The notes beneath the pieces are model-generated. The model searched no databases. It had not been told where the DNA came from and worked only from the letters and a program-made list of their open reading frames with translations. The translations under genes were made by a program, and so were the position numbers. A stretch of 64,000 bases of DNA from the NCBI RefSeq assembly GCF_036924515.1, contig NZ_JAZHRR010000001.1, forward strand, positions 6,233,001 through 6,297,000, given 5' to 3'. This document shows positions 51,440 through 59,717 of this stretch, piece after piece; the first letter of the stretch is position 1, and the number at the start of each line of letters is the position of its first letter. This DNA is from Bradyrhizobium sp. AZCC 1610 (GTDB lineage: Bacteria > Pseudomonadota > Alphaproteobacteria > Rhizobiales > Xanthobacteraceae).

Positions 51440-53221
51440 CTACGCTGCGACGAGCAATTCGCCAACCTCGGCCATGCCGACGCTGCGCTCACCGAGCAAC
51501 TGATCGGTGATGGCACGCTGGGTCGCATTTTCCGCAAGCCGGAACGGGTCGACCGCCGAGACGCGATGGTCGATCACCATCCGCGACAGCAACAGCCGCC
51601 GGGCGTCGCCGCGCATCTCGTGGATGCGTCCGCCCTCCCAGGCCAGCGCGACCGCACTGGCGACATGATAGAGCAGGCTGGTGGCGCGTCGCGCATCGCC
51701 CTCGTTGTCGCTCCGGCTGGCCACTTCGCGCGCGAATCCGACGGCGCGATCGGTCAATTCCCGCAGACGATTGCGCCAGGCCTGCGGCACATTGGCGCTG
51801 TCGTCGAGACGGGCGTGCAGGTCCGCTGCCAACGCCGCATCGGCGCCGTGACGGCCGACCGCGCGCGTTAGCGCATCTATGGCCACAATATTACCGGTGC
51901 CTTCCCAGATCGAGCCGAGATGGGCGTCGCGCAGCAGCCTGCTGGTTGCAAATTCCTCGATGTAGCCGATCCCGCCGCGCATCTCCAACGCATCGCCGCA
52001 GACTTTTCGCGCGTCACGCGTCGCGCGGAATTTCAGCGTCGGCGTCAGGATGCGCAGCAACGCGGCGGCGTCCTGGCTGCCGGCCTCGGCGCGGTCCAGC
52101 GCATCTGCGGTGAGGAAGCTCATCGACAGCGCCTGCTCGGTCGGCAGCATGATCTTCGTCAATTGCCGCCGCGCCAGCGGCAGGTCGATGATGCGGCTGC
52201 CGAACACCACGCGGTTTCGCGCCACCGTCATCGCATCATGGTGCGCGCGCCGCATCAGCGCGGTGGATTTGACACCGTTGGAGAGCCGCGACGAATTGAC
52301 CATCTCGGCCATCTGCACGAAGCCGCGGTCGAGCTTGCCGACGGCATAGGCAATCGCGCCCTCGAACTTGATTTCGCCCGACGCCATCGAGCGGGTGCCG
52401 AGCTTGTCCTTCAGGCGGACGATCCGGTAGTGGTTCTGCGAGCCGTCGTCGAGATACCGCGGCATCAGGAACAGCCCGACGCCACGCGTGCCAGGACCCG
52501 CGCCCTCGGGGCGCGCCAGCAGCATCACCACCTTGGCGTCGGCATTGGAGCAGAACCATTTTTCGCCGTAGAGCCGCCAGTGCTCGCCTTCCTGCACGGC
52601 TCTTGTCGTCAGCGTGCCGACGTCGGAGCCGCCCTCCTTCTCAGTCATGAACTGGCCGCCCTGGGTCAGCTTGCTCATGTCGGTCTGGGTCAGGCCGTCG
52701 AGATATCTCGCCTTCAACGCCTCGCTGCCGAAATTGTTGAGCAGTTTTGCGCAGCCGTCGGTGACGTTGATCGGGCAACCCATGCCGAACTCGGTCTGAT
52801 TGAACAGGAACGTAAAGGCGTGCTTGGCCACAACAGGGTATTTGTCCGGCCAGCCCATGATGCCCTTGCGGATCGACATCGCGTGAATGCCAAACTCACC
52901 GAACGCGGCCTTCTCCAACTCGCGGTAGGCCGGATGATATTCGATGTACTGGGTATCGCGCCCGAACTTGTCGCGCTGATGCAATACCGGCGTGTGACGG
53001 TCGGCGAGCCGCGCGCATTCGTCGAGATAGCCTCCGGCCATTTCGCCGAGGCGATCGAGATGCGGCTCGATATGGCGGAACAGCGCATCAGGGAGATGCA
53101 GCCGCAGCAGATCCGTCAGCGCCGGATCGGCCCGGTAGAAATTCATTCCCGTCGTATCAGGCGCGAGCAATCCCGGCTGATTGGCCGAACCTGTCGCGCG
53201 ATCATGCATGCGTGGCTGCAT
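51440..53221 (-). CDS. AidB-like acyl-CoA dehydrogenase
   Basis: A 593-residue protein of the AidB/long acyl-CoA dehydrogenase branch. It has an N-terminal extension of about 150 residues (NFYRADPALTDLLRLHLPDALFRHIEPHLDRLGEMAGGYL...). The FAD core has KLTQGGQFMTEKEGGSDVGTLTTRAV and WRLYGEKWFCSNADAKVVMLLARPEG. The catalytic glutamate is in RDAHLGSIWEGTGNIVAIDAL. AidB of E. coli binds DNA and protects against alkylation. The basic C-terminal DNA-binding region of AidB is not obvious here, so a catabolic role next to the alcohol dehydrogenase, SDR and crotonase is also possible. AAGGG precedes the ATG. Confidence 0.9.
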   Translation of the reverse strand: MQPRMHDRATGSANQPGLLAPDTTGMNFYRADPALTDLLRLHLPDALFRHIEPHLDRLGEMAGGYLDECARLADRHTPVLHQRDKFGRDTQYIEYHPAYRELEKAAFGEFGIHAMSIRKGIMGWPDKYPVVAKHAFTFLFNQTEFGMGCPINVTDGCAKLLNNFGSEALKARYLDGLTQTDMSKLTQGGQFMTEKEGGSDVGTLTTRAVQEGEHWRLYGEKWFCSNADAKVVMLLARPEGAGPGTRGVGLFLMPRYLDDGSQNHYRIVRLKDKLGTRSMASGEIKFEGAIAYAVGKLDRGFVQMAEMVNSSRLSNGVKSTALMRRAHHDAMTVARNRVVFGSRIIDLPLARRQLTKIMLPTEQALSMSFLTADALDRAEAGSQDAAALLRILTPTLKFRATRDARKVCGDALEMRGGIGYIEEFATSRLLRDAHLGSIWEGTGNIVAIDALTRAVGRHGADAALAADLHARLDDSANVPQAWRNRLRELTDRAVGFAREVASRSDNEGDARRATSLLYHVASAVALAWEGGRIHEMRGDARRLLLSRMVIDHRVSAVDPFRLAENATQRAITDQLLGERSVGMAEVGELLVAA

Positions 53222-53493
53222 TTTTAGCCCTTGTTCGTTCCATCAGATATTGGTCATCTACCGATAACGCAGGCGATCAAGCCGTCAACAAGCATAATTG
53301 GAGGACCACCCCATGGTGGACGGATATCGCATCATTGGCGCCGGGATATTTCCGCAACAAGGACATTCCGCTCCAACGGATTTTGAGAAACGCAGCCAAT
53401 AAGCGCGATCTCGAGCCTATCTCCGCCGCCCCAGGTTGCCTGGCGGGATTACGTGCCTAGATACCCAGTCCCGGCCTTCTCTGGAGAGCGCCC

Positions 53494-54195
53494 ATGGAAA
53501 TTCCCAGCTACAAGATTGCCCTGATCGTCGGCGTCGGCGAGGGATTGAGCGCATCGCTGGCGCGGCTGTTCGCGCGCGAAGGCATCAAGGTTGCGCTCGC
53601 CGCGCGCAAGATCGAGAAGCTCGGCGCGCTCTGCACCGAGACCGGCGCCCGTGCCTTTGCCTGCAATGCGACCGAAGCCGAGGAAGTCGAGCGTCTCTTT
53701 GGCATGGTCGAGCGCGAGATCGGAACGCCCGATATCGTCGTCTATAATGCCAGCGGACGGGCGCGCGGCGCTTTCACCGACCTGGTTCCGGCAGATGTCG
53801 CACAGGCGATTGCCGTTTCGGCGTTCGGCGGCTTTCTGGTGGCGCAGCAGGCGGCCACACGCATGTTGCCCAACAGGCACGGCGCAATCCTGTTCACCGG
53901 CGCTTCCGCCAGCGTCAAGGGCTATCCGCAATCGGCGCCGTTCGCGATGGGCAAGTTCGCGCTGCGCGGGCTCGCCCAGAGCATGGCGCGCGAATTGTCG
54001 CCGCAGGGCATCCACGTCGCGCATTTCGTCATCGACGGCGGCATCCGCAGCGCGGCGCGCGCCGAGCCCGCCGACAGGCCGGACTCGATGCTTGATCCCG
54101 ACGCCATCGCATTGAGCTACTGGAACGTACTGCAGCAGCCGCGCAGCGCCTGGACCTGGGAGGTCGAATTGCGGCCGTGGGTGGAGAAGTTTTGA
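53494..54195 (+). CDS. SDR-family protein with Tyr-to-Phe change in the active site
   Basis: A 233-residue short-chain-dehydrogenase-fold protein. The cofactor loop reads GVGEGLSASLARLFAREG, and NASGRARG replaces NNAG. The usual YxxxK is FAMGK: F150 stands where the catalytic tyrosine should be, with K154 kept and S138 in TGASAS present. A subgroup of SDRs with FAxxKFALRGLAQSMAREL exists, so this is probably a family trait and not a recent loss. Either another residue takes over catalysis or the protein binds ligand without normal redox chemistry. It precedes the crotonase by 45 bases on the same strand and is divergent from the AidB-like gene. Confidence 0.85.
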   Translation: MEIPSYKIALIVGVGEGLSASLARLFAREGIKVALAARKIEKLGALCTETGARAFACNATEAEEVERLFGMVEREIGTPDIVVYNASGRARGAFTDLVPADVAQAIAVSAFGGFLVAQQAATRMLPNRHGAILFTGASASVKGYPQSAPFAMGKFALRGLAQSMARELSPQGIHVAHFVIDGGIRSAARAEPADRPDSMLDPDAIALSYWNVLQQPRSAWTWEVELRPWVEKF

Positions 54196-54240
54196 CATGA
54201 TCGTACGGACTGGAATAACGAAACAACAACTGGGGCAACC

Positions 54241-55071
54241 ATGACCACCGAAACCAAAATCGATACCGGCACCGACGAACTGCTGTGTGTGATCCGCGAC
54301 CGCGTCGCCATCATCACCCTGAACCGCCCCGAGGCGCGCAATGCGATGTCGGACGCGCTGACGCCGGCCCTGCGCGCGATGATCAAGACCTGCGGCGAGA
54401 ATCCCGATGTCGGCGTGTTGCTGCTCACCGGCGCGGGCACCGCGTTCTGCGCCGGCGGCAACGTCAAGGGCATGGGCGCGCATCGCGACAGCAAAAAGCT
54501 CGCGATGTCCTATGACGAGAAGGTCGCCGATTTGCAGGAGCGGCAGCGTCTGTTGACGGGCGCGCTGGCTTCGGTGCGCAAGCCGACGATTGCGGCGCTG
54601 CCCGGCCCCGCGGTCGGCGCGGGCCTTGCGATCGCGTTGGCCTGCGACATCCGGATCGCGGCGCAATCGGCGTTTGTCTCCACCGGCTATCTCCGCGTGG
54701 CGCTTTCCGGAGATTATGGCATCGCCTGGCTGCTGACGCGGCTGGTTGGCACGTCGCGGGCGCGCGAACTGATGTTCACCGCCGAGAAGGTCGATGCCGC
54801 CAGATGCGAGGCGATCGGCCTCGTCAACCGCGTGGTGCCTGATGACAAGCTGCAGGCCGAAGCCTGCGCGCTCGCCAAATCGATGGCCGAAGGGCCGACG
54901 CTGGCGCTGCGCTACATGAAGGACAATCTCGACGAAGCGCTGCAATTCGACTTCGCCACCGCACGCGACCATGAGGCCGAGCGTCTGGTCCGCCTGACCA
55001 CCACCGCCGATCACAAGGAGGCCGTGCAGGCCTTCATCGACAAGCGCAAGCCGGTATTTTCAGGCAATTGA
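54241..55071 (+). CDS. Enoyl-CoA hydratase/isomerase family protein
   Basis: A 276-residue crotonase. IITLNRPEARNAMSDALTPALRAMI, GAGTAFCAGGNVKGMG (first oxyanion half) and LPGPAVGAGLAIALACDIRIAAQSAFVSTGYLRVALSGDYGIAWLL (second half) are all typical. The usual second-domain acidic residue appears replaced by the GDYG block, similar to other members acting as isomerases or on aromatic CoA esters. It likely forms an operon with the SDR upstream. A hairpin after the stop serves the convergent acetyltransferase gene as terminator. Confidence 0.9.
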   Translation: MTTETKIDTGTDELLCVIRDRVAIITLNRPEARNAMSDALTPALRAMIKTCGENPDVGVLLLTGAGTAFCAGGNVKGMGAHRDSKKLAMSYDEKVADLQERQRLLTGALASVRKPTIAALPGPAVGAGLAIALACDIRIAAQSAFVSTGYLRVALSGDYGIAWLLTRLVGTSRARELMFTAEKVDAARCEAIGLVNRVVPDDKLQAEACALAKSMAEGPTLALRYMKDNLDEALQFDFATARDHEAERLVRLTTTADHKEAVQAFIDKRKPVFSGN

Positions 55072-55108
55072 GAAAATAGCCCGGTTCTGGCGTGGCCAGA
55101 ACCGGGCT
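55071..55108 (-). terminator. Rho-independent terminator for the acetyltransferase gene
   Basis: Arms AGCCCGGTTCTGG and CCAGAACCGGGCT with loop CGTGG. Read on the minus strand, the stem is followed by ATTTTCT, fitting termination of the gene at 55115; on the plus strand it could also end the crotonase message but lacks a T-run. Confidence 0.8.
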
Positions 55109-55114
55109 CAGTTG

Positions 55115-55735
55115 TCAGACCGCAAGCGAGGACATTGCGCTGGGAGAGGCGGCGGCGAGCCGCCAACTGGCGCATGGGATTTCCTGCGGTTCGACATGAA
55201 TTGGCTTCTGGAAGCGCGTCAGCTTCCAGTCGCCAGGGGTAGCGGTGAAGGCGTAGCCGGCCTTGCGGGCGAGCGCGATCATCGCATCATTGGAGCGCAG
55301 CGTGTCGCCGAACAGGCGCGCGGCACCGAATGAAGCAGCCCGGCATTCCAGATTTTTCAACAGCGCCCTGCCGATGCCGTGGCCCTGCCAGCGGTCGTCG
55401 ATCGACAGGCCGAATTCAATGCTGGCCGTGTCGCTGTCGAAGGCGTAGCGCGCCTCGCCCACGATCGTCTCGCGGCCATCGACCAACGTGGTCGCGACCA
55501 CGCTGAATCGATCGGCCTCGCCGACATGAATGAAGCGGTCGAGTTCGGACGGCGACAGTTCGCTGGCCGCGCCGAGGAAACGGTTGTAGCGGGAGCGCGT
55601 CGTCAGCGAGCGGAAATAGTTCTGCAGTGCCCCGGCATCGCGCGGCTCGACGAAGCGCACGGTCACCACCTCGCCGTTACGCACGCGGAGCACGTCGGAA
55701 TATTGCCTGAGATCGTCGAGCCGCATCGTGGTCAT
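55115..55735 (-). CDS. GNAT-family N-acetyltransferase
   Basis: A 206-residue acetyltransferase. The N-terminal half has VTVRFVEPRDAGALQNYFRSLTTRSRYNRFLGAASELSPSELDRF, a pattern shared with the acetyltransferase parts of PatZ/Pka-like proteins. The acetyl-CoA-binding block is EFGLSIDDRWQGHGIGRALLKNLECRAASFGAARLFGDTLRSNDAMIALARKAGYAF. Substrate unknown; protein lysine acetylation is one option. The ATG at 55735 with GGGAA before is preferred over 55804, because the added residues lack similarity and overlap the region before the DUF1127 gene. Confidence 0.88.
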   Translation of the reverse strand: MTTMRLDDLRQYSDVLRVRNGEVVTVRFVEPRDAGALQNYFRSLTTRSRYNRFLGAASELSPSELDRFIHVGEADRFSVVATTLVDGRETIVGEARYAFDSDTASIEFGLSIDDRWQGHGIGRALLKNLECRAASFGAARLFGDTLRSNDAMIALARKAGYAFTATPGDWKLTRFQKPIHVEPQEIPCASWRLAAASPSAMSSLAV

Positions 55736-55804
55736 GGGTCGTTCCCGCGGAGCAAAAGAACGGCTGGCGTCCCCGTGATAGGGCGACGCTAGCCTGGCTG
55801 CCAT

Positions 55805-56008
55805 TCAAGCCCGCCAGAACGGTTTGTCGGCTTCGTAAGCGACGTCGCTCCAGGAGATGCCGATATCGTGCAGCTCCCGCTCGGACCAGCTGGCCAGTTC
55901 GCGGCGCGACCGGTAGCGCTGCAGCCAGACATGGAGAGTATCGGCGAGCCGGGTCAAAAGCCCCGGATCATGATGATTTATCATCGATTCATGCGTGTAA
56001 GTGGACAT
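55805..56008 (-). CDS. DUF1127 small protein
   Basis: A 67-residue protein. The C-terminal RSRRELASWSERELHDIGISWSDVAYEADKPFWRA is a full DUF1127 domain (formerly YjiS-like), an arginine-rich helical motif. In alphaproteobacteria such small proteins have been linked to RNA turnover and to phosphate/carbon metabolism control. The N-terminal half is polar with a short amphipathic helix. It is divergent from the LysR gene; the 114-base gap holds AT-rich sequence and two copies of TATCTGAG. Confidence 0.9.
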   Translation of the reverse strand: MSTYTHESMINHHDPGLLTRLADTLHVWLQRYRSRRELASWSERELHDIGISWSDVAYEADKPFWRA

Positions 56009-56122
56009 TTTCAGCTCCTGTAGCTAATCTGTTGCCGCTAATATCTGCACTATCTGAGCTTTCACAAACGACACTTTGTACCGTTTCGGATGATATAAAC
56101 TCATGTATCTGAGGATCGCAGA

Positions 56123-57022
56123 ATGACCGCCAGGCTGCCGTCGCTGAATGGATTGCGCGCCTTCGAGGCCGCGGCGCGGCATTTGAGCTTCACGCAGGCG
56201 GCGTCCGAGCTGAATGTCACGCAGACCGCGATCAGCCATCAGATCAAGCGGCTGGAGGAAGAACTCGGCGTTCGCCTGTTCATCCGCCAGAACCGTTCGC
56301 TGACGCTGACGCAGCAGGGGCAAGACTACCTCCCCGGCATCCGTGCCGCGTTCAACGATCTCAGGCTTGCGACCGACCGTCTGCTGCGCAAAGACGACGA
56401 CCATGTGCTGACGGTCTCGACGCTGGCCTCGCTCGCCGCCAAATGGCTGCTGCCGCGGTTGACTGCATTTCAGGAAGCCCATCCCGGCATCGACGTGCGC
56501 ATCACCACCTCGACCAACCTGGTCGACTTCCAGCGCGACAATGTCGACGCCGGAATCCGCTACGGCCGCGGCCAATGGCCGGGCGTTCGCGCCGACTGGC
56601 TGATGGCGGACGAGCTCTTCCCGGTGTGCAGCCCGGCGCTGCTTAAAGGCAACAAGCCGCTGAAATGCCCCGAGGACCTCCGGGATCACGTGCTGCTGCA
56701 TACCAGCAACGCCAACAGCGACGACTGGCGGCTGTGGCTGACGGCGGCCGGACTGTCGGCCGATTTTTCGAAACAGCCGGGTGTCACTTTCGACCTGATC
56801 TTCATGACGGTGCAGGCCGCGATCGACGGCCTCGGCGTCGCCATGGGCCGCACCGCCTATGTGCAGGAAGACATCGCCAAGGGCCGGCTGGTCGTTCCCT
56901 TCAACATCGCATTTCCGGTCGATGCCGGCTTTTATCTGGTCTCGCCTGCGGGCAGAACCGATCCGCCCAAACTCGCGGCCTTCCGGCAATGGCTGCTCGC
57001 ATCCGTGCAGAGCAAGCCCTGA
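56123..57022 (+). CDS. LysR-family regulator, GcvA-like; likely regulator of the tcu operon
   Basis: A 299-residue LysR regulator. The N-terminal winged helix is LPSLNGLRAFEAAARHLSFTQAASELNVTQTAISHQIKRLEEELGVRLFIRQNRSLTLTQQGQDYLP, and the effector domain runs from about residue 90 (LTVSTLASLAAKWLLPRL) to the end. It is of the GcvA type. In Salmonella the tricarballylate operon is controlled by the LysR protein TcuR; this gene stands 186 bases ahead of tcuA on the same strand. That suggests the same role, though tricarballylate binding is not proven. GAGGA precedes the ATG. Confidence 0.88.
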   Translation: MTARLPSLNGLRAFEAAARHLSFTQAASELNVTQTAISHQIKRLEEELGVRLFIRQNRSLTLTQQGQDYLPGIRAAFNDLRLATDRLLRKDDDHVLTVSTLASLAAKWLLPRLTAFQEAHPGIDVRITTSTNLVDFQRDNVDAGIRYGRGQWPGVRADWLMADELFPVCSPALLKGNKPLKCPEDLRDHVLLHTSNANSDDWRLWLTAAGLSADFSKQPGVTFDLIFMTVQAAIDGLGVAMGRTAYVQEDIAKGRLVVPFNIAFPVDAGFYLVSPAGRTDPPKLAAFRQWLLASVQSKP

Positions 57023-57049
57023 CATCGCAGATATTCCGCATAGCGAGTT

Positions 57050-57070
57050 GCATGCGACATCGTCGCATGC
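57050..57070. promoter_or_regulatory. Perfect 9-bp palindrome before tcuA
   Basis: GCATGCGAC-ATC-GTCGCATGC lies 27 bases after the lysR stop and about 139 bases before tcuA. It may be an operator for the regulator or a hairpin in the leader; no T-run follows. Confidence 0.4.
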
Positions 57071-57208
57071 GGCTGCACTGATCGACAAAGTTCGAGCACG
57101 AGAAGCGTGACGCGGCCTCTTCAGCAGGCTAGAAAATCGCGGGGGTGGATGGATTTGCCTGGCCGGGCGCCGGTTTGATTTCCAGGCCAACAACGACAAC
57201 AAGAGCGC

Positions 57209-58609
57209 ATGGCCGATCTGACCAAAAAATTCGATGTGCTGGTGATCGGCGGCGGCAACGCCGCTTTGTGCGCCGCCATCAGCGCCCGACGCGCCGGTGC
57301 CTCCGTGCTGGTGCTGGAAGGCGCACCAAAGTTCTATCGCGGTGGCAATACCCGCCACACCCGCAACATGCGCTGCGCCCATGATGCTGCGACCGAGATT
57401 CTCACCGGCCCCTACACCGAAGAAGAGTTCTGGGACGATCTGTTGCGCCTGACCGGCGGGCAGACCGACGAGGAACTGGCCAAGTTCATGATCAAGGAGT
57501 CCAAGGACATCCTGAACTGGGTCGTCGAACAGGGCGTGCGCTGGCAGCCCTCGCTCGGCGGCACGCTGAGCCTTGGCCGCACCAACTCGTTCTTCCTCGG
57601 CGGCGGCAGGGCGATGCTGAATGCGCTTTATCTCACCGCGGAAAAACTCGGTGTCGAGATCGTCTACGATGCTGAAGTGACCGACCTCGCGATCGAGGAC
57701 GGCATGTTTCTGTCCGCGACGCTGGAGCAGCCGATCGATGGCACGAGCGAAATCTGCGCCTTGACGCTGGTGGCAGCCGCCGGCGGATTTGAAGCCAACA
57801 TCGAATGGCTGAAGCAGTATTGGGGCGATGCGGCCGACAATTTCCTGATCCGCGGCACACCCTATAACCGCGGCTCCATTCTTAAGATCCTGCTCGACAA
57901 GGGCGTGCAGGACATCGGCGACCCCACCCAATGCCATGCGGTGGCGATCGATGCCCGCGCGCCGAAATTCGACGGCGGCATCATCACGCGGCACGACTCG
58001 GTGGTGTTCGGCATCGTCGTCAACAAGCACGCCCAGCGCTTCTACGACGAGGGCGAGGACATCTGGCCGAAGCGCTACGCGATCTGGGGCCGGCTGGTGG
58101 CCGCGCAGCCGGACCAGATCGCCTACATCATCTTCGATGCGTCCGTTCGCAACAGTTTTATGCCGACGCTGTTTCCGCCGATCGAGGGCGGCAGCATTGC
58201 GGAGTTGGCCGGCAAGCTCGATCTCGATCCGGCCGCGCTGGAAAAGACCATCACCGAATTCAACGCCGCGGTGCAGCCCGGCACCTTCGATCACACCATC
58301 CTGGATGATTGCCGCACCGAAGGCATCACGCCGCCGAAGACGCACTGGGCGCGCAGGATCGAGACGCCGCCTTACCTCGCCTATCCGGTGCGACCCGGCA
58401 TCACCTTCACCTATCTCGGCACCCGCGTGAACAGGCAGTCGCGCATGGTGATGAGGGACGGCAAGCCTTCCGCCAACATGTTCGCGGCCGGTGAAATCAT
58501 GGCCGGCAACGTGCTCGGCAAGGGCTACGCAGCCGGCATCGGCATGACCATCGGCAGCGTGTTCGGCCGGGTGGCGGGACGGGAAGCGGCGAAGAATGCG
58601 AGAAATTAA
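57209..58609 (+). CDS. tcuA: FAD-dependent tricarballylate dehydrogenase
   Basis: A 466-residue flavoprotein of the succinate-dehydrogenase/fumarate-reductase flavoprotein family. The FAD loop is VLVIGGGNAALCAAISARRAG (residues 11-31) followed by VLVLEGAPKFYRGGNTRHTRNMRCAHD. The C-terminal FAD part is GEIMAGNVLGKGYAAGIGMTIGSVFGRVAG. The NTRHTRN block is typical of TcuA, which oxidises tricarballylate to cis-aconitate and passes electrons to TcuB. Length fits. It heads a three-gene operon tcuA-esterase-tcuB. Cytoplasmic, probably at the inner face of the membrane with TcuB. Confidence 0.93.
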   Translation: MADLTKKFDVLVIGGGNAALCAAISARRAGASVLVLEGAPKFYRGGNTRHTRNMRCAHDAATEILTGPYTEEEFWDDLLRLTGGQTDEELAKFMIKESKDILNWVVEQGVRWQPSLGGTLSLGRTNSFFLGGGRAMLNALYLTAEKLGVEIVYDAEVTDLAIEDGMFLSATLEQPIDGTSEICALTLVAAAGGFEANIEWLKQYWGDAADNFLIRGTPYNRGSILKILLDKGVQDIGDPTQCHAVAIDARAPKFDGGIITRHDSVVFGIVVNKHAQRFYDEGEDIWPKRYAIWGRLVAAQPDQIAYIIFDASVRNSFMPTLFPPIEGGSIAELAGKLDLDPAALEKTITEFNAAVQPGTFDHTILDDCRTEGITPPKTHWARRIETPPYLAYPVRPGITFTYLGTRVNRQSRMVMRDGKPSANMFAAGEIMAGNVLGKGYAAGIGMTIGSVFGRVAGREAAKNARN

Positions 58610-58660
58610 CGCGAAGCACCTCGCCCTGCTTGCGGGGAGAGGGAGTCAAAGGGAGGATTG

Positions 58661-59686
58661 ATGATGCGCGTAGCGATTGTTTCTGCTGTTCTGATGTCTA
58701 CGACACTGGCCCACGCGGCCGAGCCGATCGCGTTGCGCGATATGGGCTCGTTCCATGTTGGCGGAAGGCTGGTCGAGATTTCCGGCAAGCCGGTCAAGGA
58801 GGTGACGTTCACCCCCGGCGGCGTACCTGCAAAAGTCGATCCCAACGGCACCTATCAGGTCGAGCAGATGTATGTGCAGTATTTTCTGCCCGCCAACGAA
58901 AAGGGCGCCTATCCACTGCTGATGTGGCATGGCGGCGGGCTGACCGGCGTCACGTATGAGACAACGCCGGACGGACGTGAGGGCTGGCTGAACTATTTCC
59001 TGCGCAAGGGCTGGGCCGTCTACAATTCCGACGCAGTCGAGCGCGGCCGCGCCGGCTGGGCGCAATACCCGGATATCTTCAAGAGCGAGCCGGTGTTTCT
59101 CACGACCGCCAACCCGTTCGAGCGTTTTCGCATCGGCGACGGCGCCGGCTCCTACAATCCGGATCCGGCCAAGCGGAAGCTGATGCCCGGCAGCCAGTTT
59201 CCCAATGAAGGCTACGAGAATTTCGTCAAGCAGAACGTGCCGCGCTGGACCACGACCGACGACGCCATCATCGCCGCCTATATCGCCGAGATCGACCGCG
59301 TCGGTCCGTCCATCATCCTGTTCCACAGCCAGGCCGGCAGCTTCGGCTTCAAGGTGGCGCAGGCGCGGCCCGACAAGGTCAAGGCGCTGATTGCGATCGA
59401 GCCCGCCGGCATCGGCGATCCCGCCAAGGTCGATGTCCTCAAAAACATTCCGACGCTGATCGTCTATGGCGACTACATCGAGAAGGATTCGCGCTGGCCG
59501 AAAATCCGCGCCAACGGCATCGCCTTTGCGGACGCCATCAAGGCCGCTGGCGGCAGCGTCGATGTCGTCGACCTGCCGCAGGCCGGCATCAAGGGCAATT
59601 CGCACATGGTGATGATGGACAAGAACAATGCCGAGGTCGCAGCCCTGATCCAGAAGTGGCTCGAAGGCAAGGGGCTGACGAAGTAA
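58661..59686 (+). CDS. Exported alpha/beta hydrolase (probable carboxylesterase) within the tcu operon
   Basis: A 341-residue exported enzyme. The signal peptide is MRVAIVSAVLMSTTLAHAA, cleaved about residue 20. The hydrolase fold shows LLMWHGGGLTGVTYE (oxyanion loop), IILFHSQAGSFGFKVA with serine in HSQAG as nucleophile, TLIVYGDYIEKD for the acid region and NSHMVMMDKNN for the histidine. It would work in the periplasm. Two ATGs, 58661 and 58664, follow GGGAGG; the second has the better spacing. Placed between tcuA and tcuB, it may release tricarballylate or a related acid from an ester before uptake; this is inference. Confidence 0.85.
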   Translation: MMRVAIVSAVLMSTTLAHAAEPIALRDMGSFHVGGRLVEISGKPVKEVTFTPGGVPAKVDPNGTYQVEQMYVQYFLPANEKGAYPLLMWHGGGLTGVTYETTPDGREGWLNYFLRKGWAVYNSDAVERGRAGWAQYPDIFKSEPVFLTTANPFERFRIGDGAGSYNPDPAKRKLMPGSQFPNEGYENFVKQNVPRWTTTDDAIIAAYIAEIDRVGPSIILFHSQAGSFGFKVAQARPDKVKALIAIEPAGIGDPAKVDVLKNIPTLIVYGDYIEKDSRWPKIRANGIAFADAIKAAGGSVDVVDLPQAGIKGNSHMVMMDKNNAEVAALIQKWLEGKGLTK

Positions 59687-59717
59687 CCGGGCCGCTTGAG
59701 GGAGAAAGCAAGGCAAC

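Noticed and set aside
56024..58345. 773-residue antisense frame across lysR and tcuA
   Set aside because: Spans two recognised genes on the other strand; no family pattern in its translation.
57209..58609. Reading tcuA as a fumarate reductase or succinate dehydrogenase flavoprotein
   Set aside because: The NTRHTRN block and the neighbouring TcuB-type Fe-S membrane protein fit tricarballylate dehydrogenase better; no succinate dehydrogenase subunits are nearby.
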